DNA of 64,000 bases from Dryocola clanedunensis subsp. sulfonylureivorans (GCF_016756775.1 NZ_JAERMU010000020.1:1-64000), one strand, 5' to 3'. Shown: positions 18,569 through 28,095, counted from the first letter of the stretch. The notes: generated by a model from the letters alone, not told the origin. Numbers and translations: made by a program.

Positions 18569-19099
18569 TTACCAGTGAATTTTTAATGTGTTCTGTACTG
18601 CATCAAGCAGCTGGGGGTTACAGGCGAGCATGACGCCTGCGATCAGTTTTTTTGCGCCGGTGGTGACATCATCGCCGGCGCTGAGTGCGGTATGACCATC
18701 CTTGCTGGCGCGCACAAAGCGCAGGAGTCCACCGAGTGCGAACGACACGCCAACCAGTTGTAAAAGCGTCAGTACGGCATTGACGGCGACCGCCGCCGGA
18801 CCGTACTGCCCCTCTGAGACATAGGCGATAGCCCCGAAGGTGACCTCGCCCAGCCCCATCTGGTGACTGGTGGCGGTCATCACGCTGTGCAGTGACATCA
18901 CGGCACCACACAGCAGGACGACGGTGAGGATTTTGCCGGGCCCCTCCTGCATCTGGCCGCGTCGGGCACGCCCGAAAATACGGCCAAAATGGGTCATCAG
19001 CCCCACGATCCCCCCGACGAGGGAAAGTGCCAGAACGAGCCTTATGCCAACGGCCGTCACGTTCTGGACGGCGTTTGCCAGCATCTGAACCAGATCCAT
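18569..19099 (-). CDS. traQ: TraQ, polytopic inner-membrane transfer protein
   Basis: 176 residues with about four hydrophobic segments (near 15-35, 55-75, 95-120 and 150-165). An excellent ribosome site (AAGGAGG) lies before the ATG. Order and size match TraQ of IncI/IncL-M systems, a DotE/DotV-like membrane protein class; this family link is less certain. Confidence 0.72.
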   Translation of the reverse strand: MDLVQMLANAVQNVTAVGIRLVLALSLVGGIVGLMTHFGRIFGRARRGQMQEGPGKILTVVLLCGAVMSLHSVMTATSHQMGLGEVTFGAIAYVSEGQYGPAAVAVNAVLTLLQLVGVSFALGGLLRFVRASKDGHTALSAGDDVTTGAKKLIAGVMLACNPQLLDAVQNTLKIHW

Positions 19100-19108
19100 C
19101 TCGCCTCC

Positions 19109-19891
19109 TTAGCGCAGGACGCCTGCGGTCGTCACCACTTCACGTTTCGCCGTATCGACGGCCGTGACGGTCGCCGTACCCAGCGTATCGCCCGGGTGCA
19201 GTGCCCAGGTGCTGCCCTTCCAGCGCACCCACGCCAGCCCCGGATAGATGCTCAGGACCTTCGCGCCCTTCAGCGCTGACGATGAACGGTGACGGGCAGA
19301 CGCGTTGCGACGGGGGACGGCGTGAGCAACCGGCTGAGCCTTCGCGGCCGGCTGTACCCGCTGTGCCTGCAGCGTGGCTATCTGGCTTTCCAGTGCGCGC
19401 AGGCGCGCATCGAGCGCCTTCAGGCCTTCCCGGTTGTTCGCAGTCCAGCTGCGCAGCGACGCGAGCTTTTCATCCTGCTCTTCATCACGGCCGGAGACGG
19501 AGAGCCCGGGCGAGGCGGCGAGCGGGGAAGGCAGGGCCGCCGGGGCTGCCGGTTCAGGAAGCGGCGGCGCCGGGATGTCGGGCATCGGGGGCGGTGCCGC
19601 TGCAGCAGGCTGGGGTTGCACGACCGGCGTCTGCGCCACGAATGTCTGACTGGCGCTCTCTTCACTACTGCCGTTACGCAGGATCTGAAACACCACCAGA
19701 CCGGTCAGCATCACGCCAAAAAGGATGAGCTGTGAACGGGGCAGCCGCAGGCCGATAAGCGGAACCGTCACTATCGTGCTCTTCTGCTCCTCAACGACGG
19801 GAGGAGGGGTACTGGCACCGGAAGAGGCTGGCACCACGGCATCGGGCACGGACGGCTTTTGTTTCAGATTAAAGGGACTGTTGAGTTTCAC
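19109..19891 (-). CDS. traP: TraP, inner-membrane protein (DotF-like position)
   Basis: 260 residues: a cytoplasmic N-terminus, one membrane segment near residues 52-70, a Pro/Ala-rich periplasmic linker, a short coiled region (LASLRSWTANNREGLKALDARLRALESQIATL), then a small C-terminal beta-rich domain (YPGLAWVRWKGSTWALHPGD). The single-span architecture resembles DotF/IcmG and TraP. Its start overlaps the traO stop. Confidence 0.8.
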   Translation of the reverse strand: MKLNSPFNLKQKPSVPDAVVPASSGASTPPPVVEEQKSTIVTVPLIGLRLPRSQLILFGVMLTGLVVFQILRNGSSEESASQTFVAQTPVVQPQPAAAAPPPMPDIPAPPLPEPAAPAALPSPLAASPGLSVSGRDEEQDEKLASLRSWTANNREGLKALDARLRALESQIATLQAQRVQPAAKAQPVAHAVPRRNASARHRSSSALKGAKVLSIYPGLAWVRWKGSTWALHPGDTLGTATVTAVDTAKREVVTTAGVLR

Positions 19892-21114
19892 GGATGGGCA
19901 TTCCTTGTGGCCTTAATGACGGGAGTCGTCCCGGCCTGTTCGTTGACGCGGTCGCTGGCATAGACGCCTTTCATAAACTGGATGGCCACCACCTGGTTTT
20001 GCCAGACGCGGACCTGCTTAACCGGCAGCTTTGCCGCATCGCTCGCCAGCACCTGGCCGGCATTGCTGCCCATACCGCCGATGAGGGTGCCGGCGACCGC
20101 AGAGCCGCTGACCTTGCCGGTTTTTCCGGAAATCGTGCCGGCATCGGTGGACAGAATTTCGGTGTTTTCATCGCGGTAGAGCGCGCCCAGTCCGCCCAGG
20201 CTGCTGGCGATGGCGGGGAGGACGATGCGAGAGACGTAGCGGTTGTTAACCTCGCTGGCGACCGAGGACTGCAGGGTGTCATCCTGCAGCCCATAGGCAT
20301 CGACGTTGTAATCCACGCCGTTGAGCGTCATGCGGGTGAAGTGGATAACCACGCCGTCCCCGGCCAGCTGAATGCCGCGCGCCTGAAACGACGCGCCGGC
20401 AAACTTCCCGGCCGGGATGTGCGCCAGCACGATGGAGTTCAGGTTGTCGGAATTCACGGCGGTATCGATGACGCCCGGGCGTCGGGTATTCGGCGGAACG
20501 ATCACCGCATCCGGCGCGGTCGCGTCCGCAACCGTCCGGGTAAGGCTCGCCGGGGTGACCGGCGCATTGCCCGGCAGACTGTCATGCCAGGCGCTGAAAG
20601 CGTTGCCGGTGTCGCCCTCTCCGCCGGCGGCATCCTGACCGCCAAACCGGGTGGCAACCTGCAGACCGGCGGGCTGCCAGCGCTTGCTGAGCGTCGTCAG
20701 ATAGGCGTTCATGGCTTCACGATGTTTATCGCTCAGTCCGTCACCGGTCTGCGCGGCGTCGTTCGACGGTGCAGGCGTAGTGACCAGTCTCACCGGCTCG
20801 GGTACCGGCGTGATGGCGACCGGCTTCGCCTCGCTGACGCTCAGGGAGGCGACAAAGCTGCTTCCCTGCGTGTCGGCCTGCTGCGCGCCCTGCGTGTTGG
20901 CGGTCTTTAACAGCTTGCGGTACTGTGCGGTTTCCTGGGTGTTGACCGGGGCGTTGTTGGCGACCCGGTTGATGCTGTACTGCGAAGGGGTTTCAACGGG
21001 CCGGTTAAACCAGCCCCAGGCCACGTAGGCCCCGCCGCACACACCAAAGACCGCGAGGACAATCAGCCAGAGGCTTTTTTTTCCCTCGCGGGCGACGTCT
21101 TTTTCAATGGCCAT
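19888..21114 (-). CDS. traO: TraO, VirB10-like channel protein (DotG/IcmE-like)
   Basis: 408 residues with one membrane segment near 15-33, a periplasmic linker and a C-terminal VirB10-type domain from about 215 (IPAGKFAGASFQARGIQ, then TRMTLNGVDYNVDAYGLQ and NRYVSRIVLPAIASSLGGLG). It is much shorter than Legionella DotG because it lacks the pentapeptide-like repeats. It should span inner and outer membranes as the central channel ring. It lies two bases from traN and overlaps traP. Confidence 0.9.
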   Translation of the reverse strand: MAIEKDVAREGKKSLWLIVLAVFGVCGGAYVAWGWFNRPVETPSQYSINRVANNAPVNTQETAQYRKLLKTANTQGAQQADTQGSSFVASLSVSEAKPVAITPVPEPVRLVTTPAPSNDAAQTGDGLSDKHREAMNAYLTTLSKRWQPAGLQVATRFGGQDAAGGEGDTGNAFSAWHDSLPGNAPVTPASLTRTVADATAPDAVIVPPNTRRPGVIDTAVNSDNLNSIVLAHIPAGKFAGASFQARGIQLAGDGVVIHFTRMTLNGVDYNVDAYGLQDDTLQSSVASEVNNRYVSRIVLPAIASSLGGLGALYRDENTEILSTDAGTISGKTGKVSGSAVAGTLIGGMGSNAGQVLASDAAKLPVKQVRVWQNQVVAIQFMKGVYASDRVNEQAGTTPVIKATRNAHP

Positions 21115-21116
21115 GC

Positions 21117-22133
21117 TTACTCCAGGCCGACTGAGAGGATTTGGGTATGCCCCTGAACGGAGAAGCTGACTTCCGGCGTGACGGGCAGCTTCCAGACGCG
21201 TGTGCCGTCGGCGGACGCCAGCGTCTGATCGAACGCGTCGCGGATGTCGTGACGGCCGCGAATAAACAGGTCATCCCCGATTTGCCAGACGGCGGTATCC
21301 GGTACCGCGCCCTGGGTTTTCAGGCGGCGGGCTTCAGCGGGCGGGACGCCATCCAGAAAGGCCTGCAGCGTGCCGTCATACAGGGCGACTTTACCGCGCC
21401 CCCGGGGAAGCGCGCGGGCGGCAGGACCCCGACGTGGGATGCGCAAATCGAGGCGGCTGTCCGTCACCTGTGAGGCGGATACGTTATCCGGCTCGCCGCT
21501 GGACATGGAGAGCGTCACCGGGACCGACAGACCCTGCAGGTAAACCGTGACCGTGCCGGTGTCATAAGGGCGACGGGCCTGAATGGTCATCGCATCCGGC
21601 ATCCAGCTGACGTCAAACCCCCTGTCGTTGCCGTTAACCGGCGGCACCGCGATGGGCCAGGGTGAGCCTGTTTCATCGGTAAAGGTGACGGTGGCCGGAA
21701 ACGACGGCAGTACGCGAACCAGAGGCAGTGACGCACCGGGTGCCAGGTTCACGGTCAGCGAACTGATGCGGGGCACGGCCGTGACCGGTGCGCGCCCTTC
21801 ATTACGCTGCAGAGTGTCCAGGCCCTGACGGAGCGTGCTCACATCGGCCGCCGGTAGCGGCATGGCCTGCTCCTGCGCGTAACGCAGTGCCGCATCCGGC
21901 AGGGGTGTTGCCTGCACAGGCTGCGCTGCCGGCTGAACAGGCGCGGGTGCAGCGGTCTGACCGGCAGGCGGTGTCGTGCGCATGGTCTGTGCGGGCTGCC
22001 AGGCGGGCGCGGGGGGCATCGCCGTCGTCGGTGCATGGGATGCGGCGGCGTCCGGCACGCTGATCCCGGCCGCCACGGCCGGTGTCGCACCGGCAAGCAT
22101 CAGCCAGAGGAAATACGGTTTAAGGGGCATCAT
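21117..22133 (-). CDS. traN: TraN, outer-membrane core protein (DotH/IcmK-like)
   Basis: 338 residues. A signal peptide (about 1-21) precedes a Pro/Ala-rich N-terminal third and a beta-rich C-terminal domain with the DotH-type stretch PGASLPLVRVLPSFPATVTFTDETGSPWPI (quoted here as two pieces: PGASLPLVRVLP and ATVTFTDETGSPWPI). It forms the outer-membrane ring with TraH and TraI. The start overlaps traM by four bases. Confidence 0.9.
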   Translation of the reverse strand: MMPLKPYFLWLMLAGATPAVAAGISVPDAAASHAPTTAMPPAPAWQPAQTMRTTPPAGQTAAPAPVQPAAQPVQATPLPDAALRYAQEQAMPLPAADVSTLRQGLDTLQRNEGRAPVTAVPRISSLTVNLAPGASLPLVRVLPSFPATVTFTDETGSPWPIAVPPVNGNDRGFDVSWMPDAMTIQARRPYDTGTVTVYLQGLSVPVTLSMSSGEPDNVSASQVTDSRLDLRIPRRGPAARALPRGRGKVALYDGTLQAFLDGVPPAEARRLKTQGAVPDTAVWQIGDDLFIRGRHDIRDAFDQTLASADGTRVWKLPVTPEVSFSVQGHTQILSVGLE

Positions 22134-22807
22134 TTTGTCGGGGCCTCAAAGGTCACAAGCTGCGAGACTTCCAGACCAGCATGCTTCTTACGCTGGTCCA
22201 CGCGGGTAATCAGAAGGGAAACGATAAAGCGCTGTTCGGGCAGGGAGGTCGACTGGCCGGACAGGCGAATGACCACCGGGTACTGAATTTTCCAGGCAAA
22301 GTTGTCGCCCATCGTGCCTTTGCTGACCACTACGCCGGCTGAGGTCATGGCGGACATGTTCATTTTCTTGTCCCTCACCGAGGCGAGAACATTGGAGTTC
22401 GTCACGGCCGAGTAATAGCTGCGGTATCCGTTATCGGAGAACTTGCCCTGCAGGGCATTCATCTGCTCGCGGTAATGCACAAAATCCAGCGTAAAGGCCT
22501 GGCTTATCACCCGACTGCCAAACTCAGCGACCTGCGCATCCGTATAGAGCGGAATGTCGGATGCCACGACCGGGATTATCCGGCCGTCCTCCGTGGCAAA
22601 GTTCTGTATGGGGGGATGCATCACCTGCCAGACCAGGGCTGAGTTAATACAAAGCGAAAGGAAAAGCCCGGCCGACAGCCAGACGTTGGCCGTCACCGAA
22701 CCCCGGGTAATACCGACGCCCAGCTGGCCCTCGATGTGTCTGGCCACCGCCGGTGCATAGGGGCGTGCGTCCACCGCCTGAGGCTCAGGGGAAGTAGTGT
22801 CTGTCAT
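22130..22807 (-). CDS. traM: TraM, inner-membrane protein (DotI/IcmL-like)
   Basis: 225 residues with one membrane segment near 43-65 and a periplasmic NTF2-like domain typical of DotI/IcmL (FTLDFVHYREQMNALQGKFSDNGYRSY, split as FTLDFVHYREQM and FSDNGYRSY; then WKIQYPVVIR). By family knowledge DotI/TraM forms part of the inner-membrane complex; the R64 TraM structure is VirB8-like. Confidence 0.92.
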   Translation of the reverse strand: MTDTTSPEPQAVDARPYAPAVARHIEGQLGVGITRGSVTANVWLSAGLFLSLCINSALVWQVMHPPIQNFATEDGRIIPVVASDIPLYTDAQVAEFGSRVISQAFTLDFVHYREQMNALQGKFSDNGYRSYYSAVTNSNVLASVRDKKMNMSAMTSAGVVVSKGTMGDNFAWKIQYPVVIRLSGQSTSLPEQRFIVSLLITRVDQRKKHAGLEVSQLVTFEAPTK

Positions 22808-22849
22808 GAAACGTCCTGAAGCCCGGAGAGCCGGGCGATAAAAGAAGGG

Positions 22850-23335
22850 TTACCAGGAATAGAACGCGGACTTTCCGGTCGTTGCGGGCTGTGTGGCCGC
22901 AGCGGGCGGCGGGGCCTGAGGGGCCGCCACCGCCGGTGCTTTTTGCACGGATGGCACATAAGCATGCACCGTTACCGGGATAGTTGAACTGCCGTTCTGG
23001 CCGGGAATATCGCCCCACGGGTCGATGGAGTCCGGCACATATTTGCCAATCTGGTCGCGGGCCGCCGAGCAGACCTTTTCCTCAATGCCGCTGAGCACGT
23101 CATTAAGGCTGGGAAAGGTCGGCATGGTGATGGCCGTGCTGATGCTGCCCAGGCACTGCTGCAGGCCGTCGGACACCTGATTTTCCCGCTGCGACCAGGC
23201 ATCGTCTGCGGCCTTGTCGCGCGCATAGCCGGCATCGCTGCCGGCCTGGGCTGCGGTGGCCGCCCGACAGCTGGCCGCGTCGACCGACGATGTGCCGGCG
23301 ACCAGAAGGGCCAGGCACAGAATGCTGTGTTTCAT
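22850..23335 (-). CDS. traL: TraL-like exported transfer protein
   Basis: 161 residues: a signal peptide (1-20, ending VDA), cysteines at about 23, 61 and 89 and an Ala/Pro-rich C-terminus. It lies between the primase gene and traM, the traL position in IncL/M plasmids; in R64 the primase gene follows traL instead. Function unknown, periplasmic location likely. Confidence 0.65.
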   Translation of the reverse strand: MKHSILCLALLVAGTSSVDAASCRAATAAQAGSDAGYARDKAADDAWSQRENQVSDGLQQCLGSISTAITMPTFPSLNDVLSGIEEKVCSAARDQIGKYVPDSIDPWGDIPGQNGSSTIPVTVHAYVPSVQKAPAVAAPQAPPPAAATQPATTGKSAFYSW

Positions 23336-23351
23336 AGAACGCTCACTTTAA

Positions 23352-26300
23352 TCAGGCTCCCGGGCGGGGTAGCGGAGGGGTATATCTGGCGGTGTTTTCT
23401 TCCCGACGCTGCGGGGCCTGCGGTGCGTACGCCTGTTCAAACCCGAGTTGTTTATGCAGCGCCGGGTCCTGCTTTACCGCATCAGATACCGGGGCGTAGA
23501 GCTTTTCCTTCTCGCCGCTGAGACGAAAAACAAAGGCATTATTCGCACCGGCTTCATGAGAAATGGCGTTGCCGTATCCCACCGCCTGCAGCCCGTCGGC
23601 CGTGACGGCATTCAGTGACATGTAGCGGCTGCCGTTCTCTCGCATGCAGACTTTACCGAGCACCGGATGCCAGGCGTCCTGATATTTCACCACGCCCTGA
23701 ACGCAGTCTCCGAAGCCTTTGACGAGGATGAGGCGCAGGGCCTGCTGTTCATCCATCGCCTGCATCAGCAGCGTGCCGGCGGAGCGCGTCTCGTCAGGCA
23801 GCTTCATATCGGAAGGCACGGCGGCCGGTGCAGGCGTACCTTTACCGTCCGGCTTCATCCACAGCAGCGGGCCGGGGTCCGGCAGCGGTGCAAGCGAGAT
23901 GCCGGCATCGTGTGCCAGCGTCTGAACCTGCTCCTGCAGGGCGGTAAAATGCCGCATGTCGTAGGCCTGCAGGCTGCCGGGCGGCGTGGCCTGCGCGTCG
24001 TTGCTGACCAGAAGCGCGGGATCAATGGCCGGGGTCATGCTCCACTTGTTGCGCCGCGTCTCGATTTTCTCGGTCATCTCCACGCCGTTACCGTCCACCA
24101 CCACGTTGCCGTCTTTGTCCCGGACTTTGGCGTCGACCGTCACCGTTTCAGAGCCCAGCCAGCTGAGCGTCACCGGATCGCCGGTTTTCAGGCCGCTGTC
24201 GCTGAGGGCATTACGCAGTTCTTTCCCCCAGATATAGCGTTCGCCCTGCGCGGTACGCATGTGGACGAAGTAGCTGTGATTTTCAGTCTGATCAAAGCGG
24301 TACTTATCCGAGCCGTATCCGAGCAGCGTCCCGGTCAGCCCGGCCTGCGTTTCCGTGCGGCTGGCGTGCTGCGGGCCCGCCTGAGGACGCTCCGTCGGGC
24401 GCAGCTCCGGCGGCAAATCCGACGCAGGCGGCGGAGCGCTGGATGCTGTCGCAGGTGTCGCTGTTACAGGCGTCGCTGCAGCTGAGACAATCGCGTCCGT
24501 TGGCGCACCGAACGGGACTGGTTTGTCGCCCGGCTCCGGTTCGTCAGACACCTTTTTACGGGCTTCATCGAGCTGCAGCTGCTGCTGCGGGTTTTTCATC
24601 GTGAGCTTAAGGTCATACTCGGCAATCAGCGTCATCGTCCGGGTTTTAAAGGCGTCACTGCCGGTCAGTTCAATGCGGCCGCGATAGTGCTTGCTGGCCA
24701 CCATCAGGGCCGCCAGAATTTTACTGTCATCCTGACTGGCTGCAGGCCCTGCCATGGCCAGGCGGTTACCGTGATCGACAAAAGCCATTTCACCGGCAAC
24801 GCTGTAGCGCACGCTTTTCCCGTCCTCGGCCATCTCATGAGTGAGCTGCGCGATGAGCGCGTCGAGGTCAACGCGCTCAGGACGTCGCTGTCCGCCGGGG
24901 ATTTCAATCGTAATGCCGTCTTCCTGCGGGCCCGTGGGCTCCGGTGCCGTCGCCTCCGGCGGGTGGGCTTCCTCCTTCTCCGGCTTATGGGCTGAAGGGG
25001 CCGGGGTGACCAGGGGAGCCGTCTCAGCCGGGACCGGCGCTTCAGACTCAGGGGCGGAGGCCATCAGGGGGCTGCTGGCCAGATCGTTATCAAACACCTG
25101 TTCGGCCATGCCGGCATAGTCTGCGTATTCATCCGCAAGCATCGGTTCCGGCATCACGCTTTGAGCCGGCTCAACAGAGGCCGTCAAAGCAGGTGTTTCA
25201 GCAGGTTCTGCGGCTGGCTTAACCGCAGGCGTGCTCTGGCTGTCAGACGGCGCTTCAGGTTCGGACAGGGCAAACTCAGGCTCTTTTGATTCGGGTACAG
25301 CGTCCTGCGTCTCTTTCAGCGCCGGTGTGTCGACAGCGTTTTCTGAGCTCACTGGCGTATCGGTGGGCGTTGTCGGCTCATCCACAGGCGTAACCGGCAC
25401 GGTCTGCGCAGGCTCATCCGTCGGCGTAACCTGCTCGCGGGTAACGACAGCGCTATCCGGTTTTTCCTTCATGGTGTGCTCCTCTTTTATATCGATGTGG
25501 CGCTTCAGGTAGTCGCGCAGGGCATCGAGCCCGTGCGCCTGATGCAGGTCGTTGAAGTCTGACAGACCCTGTGAGAGTTCCGTCCAGCTGAAGTCCGGGA
25601 GAAGCGCCGTTCCGCCGGTCAGTCTGGCCGCCTCTTCAGCACTTTCGCGTCCCGGGTTTTTCGGGCGGCGCGGCGTCGGTAAATCGTCATCGCCCAGCAC
25701 CAGGACCGGACTTGCGGGGTAGCGTGCGTGCAGGGCGGCTGCGACCTTCACCAGATTGCCGGAGTCCACGGTCATCACGACGGGATACTCCAGCGCCATC
25801 GCGGCACTGGCCGCCGTGGCGTAGCCCTCCGCCAGCACCAGAGGCTGGCCATCCTTCAGCGTGCCGCCCACGACGCAGAAATTACCCATCTTCTCCCCGC
25901 CGGTGGCCAGCCGTTTGCTGCCGTCAGGGGTGATGGCCTGCAGGGTGCGGATGTCATCGTGAATATTGTGCATCGCAATGATGAGCTGGTTGGCCGCGTT
26001 CAGGCGCAGCTGCCTGTCAGCCTGAATGGATCCGTCATCGAGGCGCAGGGCGCCCGAGGCCTTCACCCCCTTTTTGACCAGGTACGGATGGGTATGAGGG
26101 GCTGCCGGCAATGCCTGGTAGAGCGCACTGGCGTGCGCGGCAACGCGGTCCTGTCGCTCGCGGGTTTCCGCTTCGCGTCGGGCCTGCTCCTGCGCGGCCA
26201 TTGCCCTGCGGTGTAGAAGAACCTCAGGGTCGGGCTTTTCGGATGTGGGTGACCAGGTGTTGCGGTCCGGCTGGCGATGGTCTTTGAACCAGCCGTTGGC

Positions 26301-26657
26301 AAAACCGTCGAGATGCCCGACGTACACGCCGGACTTGTTGCCTTTTTTATCATCCTCCATCGCAATGCGGTGCGGCTTCCCGTCCATCACCGGTGGCCCG
26401 TCAAGCAGGCCGCCGCTCATGCGGATGAAGTCACCAAACTGCTGCCGGTGGTCCCCCTTATCCTCCACCGTCAGCGCGGTGTTGATGCGGTATGCCTTCA
26501 GGCGTTCCAGGTCGGCACCCGGGCGGGCGTACCAGTATTTTTTCTCATTATCAAACGCGATGGCAGGCTCTCCGTTGGCCAGTCTGCCTGCCTGTTTCTT
26601 TGCCTGGGGGAGTTTTTCAAAGGGAATAACGAGATAGGTGTTTTCAGTTGCGATCAT
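23352..26657 (-). CDS. Large conjugative DNA primase (TraC/Sog-type), multidomain
   Basis: 1,101 residues. The N-terminus has a DUF5710-like segment (about 1-55, YLVIPFEKLPQAKKQAG). A TraC-type primase/Toprim region follows at about 190-390 (VLAEGYATAASAAMAL, VLVLGDDD, SDFNDLHQAHG). Then come a long Pro/Glu/Ala-rich linker (about 395-610), an LPD7-like region (YRGRIELTGSDAFKTRTM, then LTMKNPQQQLQLDEA) near 665-705, and unrecognised C-terminal domains. It should prime complementary-strand synthesis in the recipient. The ATG overlaps the traK stop (ATGA) and has a GGAGG ribosome site. A strong internal start at 25472 suggests a second, shorter product. Confidence 0.82.
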   Translation of the reverse strand: MIATENTYLVIPFEKLPQAKKQAGRLANGEPAIAFDNEKKYWYARPGADLERLKAYRINTALTVEDKGDHRQQFGDFIRMSGGLLDGPPVMDGKPHRIAMEDDKKGNKSGVYVGHLDGFANGWFKDHRQPDRNTWSPTSEKPDPEVLLHRRAMAAQEQARREAETRERQDRVAAHASALYQALPAAPHTHPYLVKKGVKASGALRLDDGSIQADRQLRLNAANQLIIAMHNIHDDIRTLQAITPDGSKRLATGGEKMGNFCVVGGTLKDGQPLVLAEGYATAASAAMALEYPVVMTVDSGNLVKVAAALHARYPASPVLVLGDDDLPTPRRPKNPGRESAEEAARLTGGTALLPDFSWTELSQGLSDFNDLHQAHGLDALRDYLKRHIDIKEEHTMKEKPDSAVVTREQVTPTDEPAQTVPVTPVDEPTTPTDTPVSSENAVDTPALKETQDAVPESKEPEFALSEPEAPSDSQSTPAVKPAAEPAETPALTASVEPAQSVMPEPMLADEYADYAGMAEQVFDNDLASSPLMASAPESEAPVPAETAPLVTPAPSAHKPEKEEAHPPEATAPEPTGPQEDGITIEIPGGQRRPERVDLDALIAQLTHEMAEDGKSVRYSVAGEMAFVDHGNRLAMAGPAASQDDSKILAALMVASKHYRGRIELTGSDAFKTRTMTLIAEYDLKLTMKNPQQQLQLDEARKKVSDEPEPGDKPVPFGAPTDAIVSAAATPVTATPATASSAPPPASDLPPELRPTERPQAGPQHASRTETQAGLTGTLLGYGSDKYRFDQTENHSYFVHMRTAQGERYIWGKELRNALSDSGLKTGDPVTLSWLGSETVTVDAKVRDKDGNVVVDGNGVEMTEKIETRRNKWSMTPAIDPALLVSNDAQATPPGSLQAYDMRHFTALQEQVQTLAHDAGISLAPLPDPGPLLWMKPDGKGTPAPAAVPSDMKLPDETRSAGTLLMQAMDEQQALRLILVKGFGDCVQGVVKYQDAWHPVLGKVCMRENGSRYMSLNAVTADGLQAVGYGNAISHEAGANNAFVFRLSGEKEKLYAPVSDAVKQDPALHKQLGFEQAYAPQAPQRREENTARYTPPLPRPGA
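25470..25484 (-). promoter_or_regulatory. Internal ribosome binding site and ATG in the primase gene
   Basis: On the minus strand AAGAGGAG lies six bases before an in-frame ATG at 25472 (codon 396, MKEKPDS). Initiation here would give a product of about 706 residues without the Toprim domain, matching the two-product layout known for sog (SogL/SogS) and RP4 traC. Confidence 0.6.
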
Positions 26658-26938
26658 CGTATGCGTCCTCCTTCAAAGTAGCGGCGATACCACCACGGGC
26701 GGCCGCTCAGCTGGTTGCCCCGCAGGTAGTGAAGAATGCGCTGCAGGGAGATGGTGAGGGTTATCCCGAGCCAGCCCAGTATCCGGTACGTCACCAGAAG
26801 CCCGATACACAGCCAGAAAATCGGGAATGACGGGAAAATGAGCCAGAGTAAGAACACCAGGAAGACCGGCACGGGGATGCCGAAAATGGCGACCGGACGG
26901 CCGGCATCCAGCCAGTAGCTGTAGTCGTTATCGTTCAG
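26654..26938 (-). CDS. traK: TraK, IcmT-like small inner-membrane protein with unusual start
   Basis: About 94 residues if begun at the CTG at 26938. The IcmT-like features are a Y-W-x-D-A-G-R-P N-terminus, two membrane segments, and the C-terminal GRPWWYRRY. No ATG, GTG or TTG precedes the conserved N-terminus before an upstream stop at 26966-26968; the first GTG (26872) would delete about 20 conserved residues. A strong GAGGAGGT site lies just upstream of the CTG, which overlaps the traJ stop. The true start (CTG, ATA or ATT) is unresolved. The stop overlaps the primase start. Confidence 0.75.
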   Translation of the reverse strand: MNDNDYSYWLDAGRPVAIFGIPVPVFLVFLLWLIFPSFPIFWLCIGLLVTYRILGWLGITLTISLQRILHYLRGNQLSGRPWWYRRYFEGGRIR

Positions 26939-28095
26939 GAGGACCTCCTCGTGAGCCGGTTGAATTCAGCCCAGCCGATGACATCCTGCGCGACGAGCGC
27001 ATCGATACGCTCCTCGACAAACAGCTGCCAGGCCTGATCGGCTATGCGGGTTTTTCTCTCAAGCAGCGTGGCGTTAATCATCGCGGGCCAGCGGGTGTAG
27101 GGCTGAGCGGTGAGATGCATTCGCAGCGCCTCATCAAAAAGCACATATTCACGGACGGCCTGACGGCGGCCGTCCGTGGTCGGCAGCAGGCGCTGCACAA
27201 CTACGTAGCGCAGGGTGTCCAGCAGGTCATAGGCGGTCTGCTCTCTGGCATCGACCGGTGCCATCAGATAGCTGCGTGAAAACGCATGTCCGGGTGAAAA
27301 GGCATGGAGCGTGCTGAGGGCAAGGTGTCCACTCTGCGCACAGGCGAGGGCAGCAACGAGCGTCAGCAGGTCACGGATTTCACCGACGCAGATAACGTCC
27401 ATGGCCTGACGCATGGCCAGACGAATGCCTTCGGAAAACGACGGAATGTCGCGGCCGACTTCGCACTGCTGGGGCTGCAGGAGCCAGTCGGGTCCCCCGA
27501 GCGGATATTCCACCGGATCTTCGTTCGTCACCAGCTTGCCGTCCGGGTGCGTTTTTCCGTAGTGCTGGCAGGTCGCCGCCAGCAGCGTGGATTTACCCGA
27601 GCCGGTCGGGCCGCACACCAGACCAATCCCGTCCTGAGGCAGGAGGCTGTGGTAGAGCTCGTCCGGCAGACCAAACCCGTCAAGCGGCGGGATAGTGGTC
27701 GGGATGATCCGGGAGGTAACGGCCATGGCGGTACTGAGGCTGCCGATAGTGGCCTGCACAAAGTTACTGCGAAAGCGTACGCGCTCACCGCGCTTCAGGC
27801 CGTAGCGACCATTGCTGTCGCCTTCAAGCTGAAGGGGACCGTCATACCCTTTTCCGCCCATCACTGAGGCCTTGATGTTCGGGGAGTAGACTTCGTCAAT
27901 CAGACGAACCAGCGTGGCGTGCTCGAGACGAAACTGGCTGGTCACAATCTTTCGACCGTGATGATCCACAATCAGCGGACCGCCGCTTTGCAGGTGAATA
28001 TCGGAAACATTGTGGCGGTAGCAATGCACCATAAAGGCGCGGAAGCCGTCGGCGGTGAGCCCGCCGCGAAAATCAAACTGGTCAAGGGGGATCAT
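26935..28095 (-). CDS. traJ: TraJ, secretion ATPase (DotB-like)
   Basis: 386 residues of the PilT/VirB11 class. Walker A is GPTGSGKST near residue 165, with a Walker B-like VICVGEIRD and an ASP-box-type histidine region (HLALSTLHAF). It should be a hexameric cytoplasmic ATPase at the base of the transfer channel. A separate PilQ ATPase serves the thin pilus. It lies 12 bases after traI. Confidence 0.92.
   Translation of the reverse strand: MIPLDQFDFRGGLTADGFRAFMVHCYRHNVSDIHLQSGGPLIVDHHGRKIVTSQFRLEHATLVRLIDEVYSPNIKASVMGGKGYDGPLQLEGDSNGRYGLKRGERVRFRSNFVQATIGSLSTAMAVTSRIIPTTIPPLDGFGLPDELYHSLLPQDGIGLVCGPTGSGKSTLLAATCQHYGKTHPDGKLVTNEDPVEYPLGGPDWLLQPQQCEVGRDIPSFSEGIRLAMRQAMDVICVGEIRDLLTLVAALACAQSGHLALSTLHAFSPGHAFSRSYLMAPVDAREQTAYDLLDTLRYVVVQRLLPTTDGRRQAVREYVLFDEALRMHLTAQPYTRWPAMINATLLERKTRIADQAWQLFVEERIDALVAQDVIGWAEFNRLTRRSS

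Noticed and set aside
19894..20910. 338-codon open frame on the plus strand
   Set aside because: Antisense to traO, explained by high GC at third positions.
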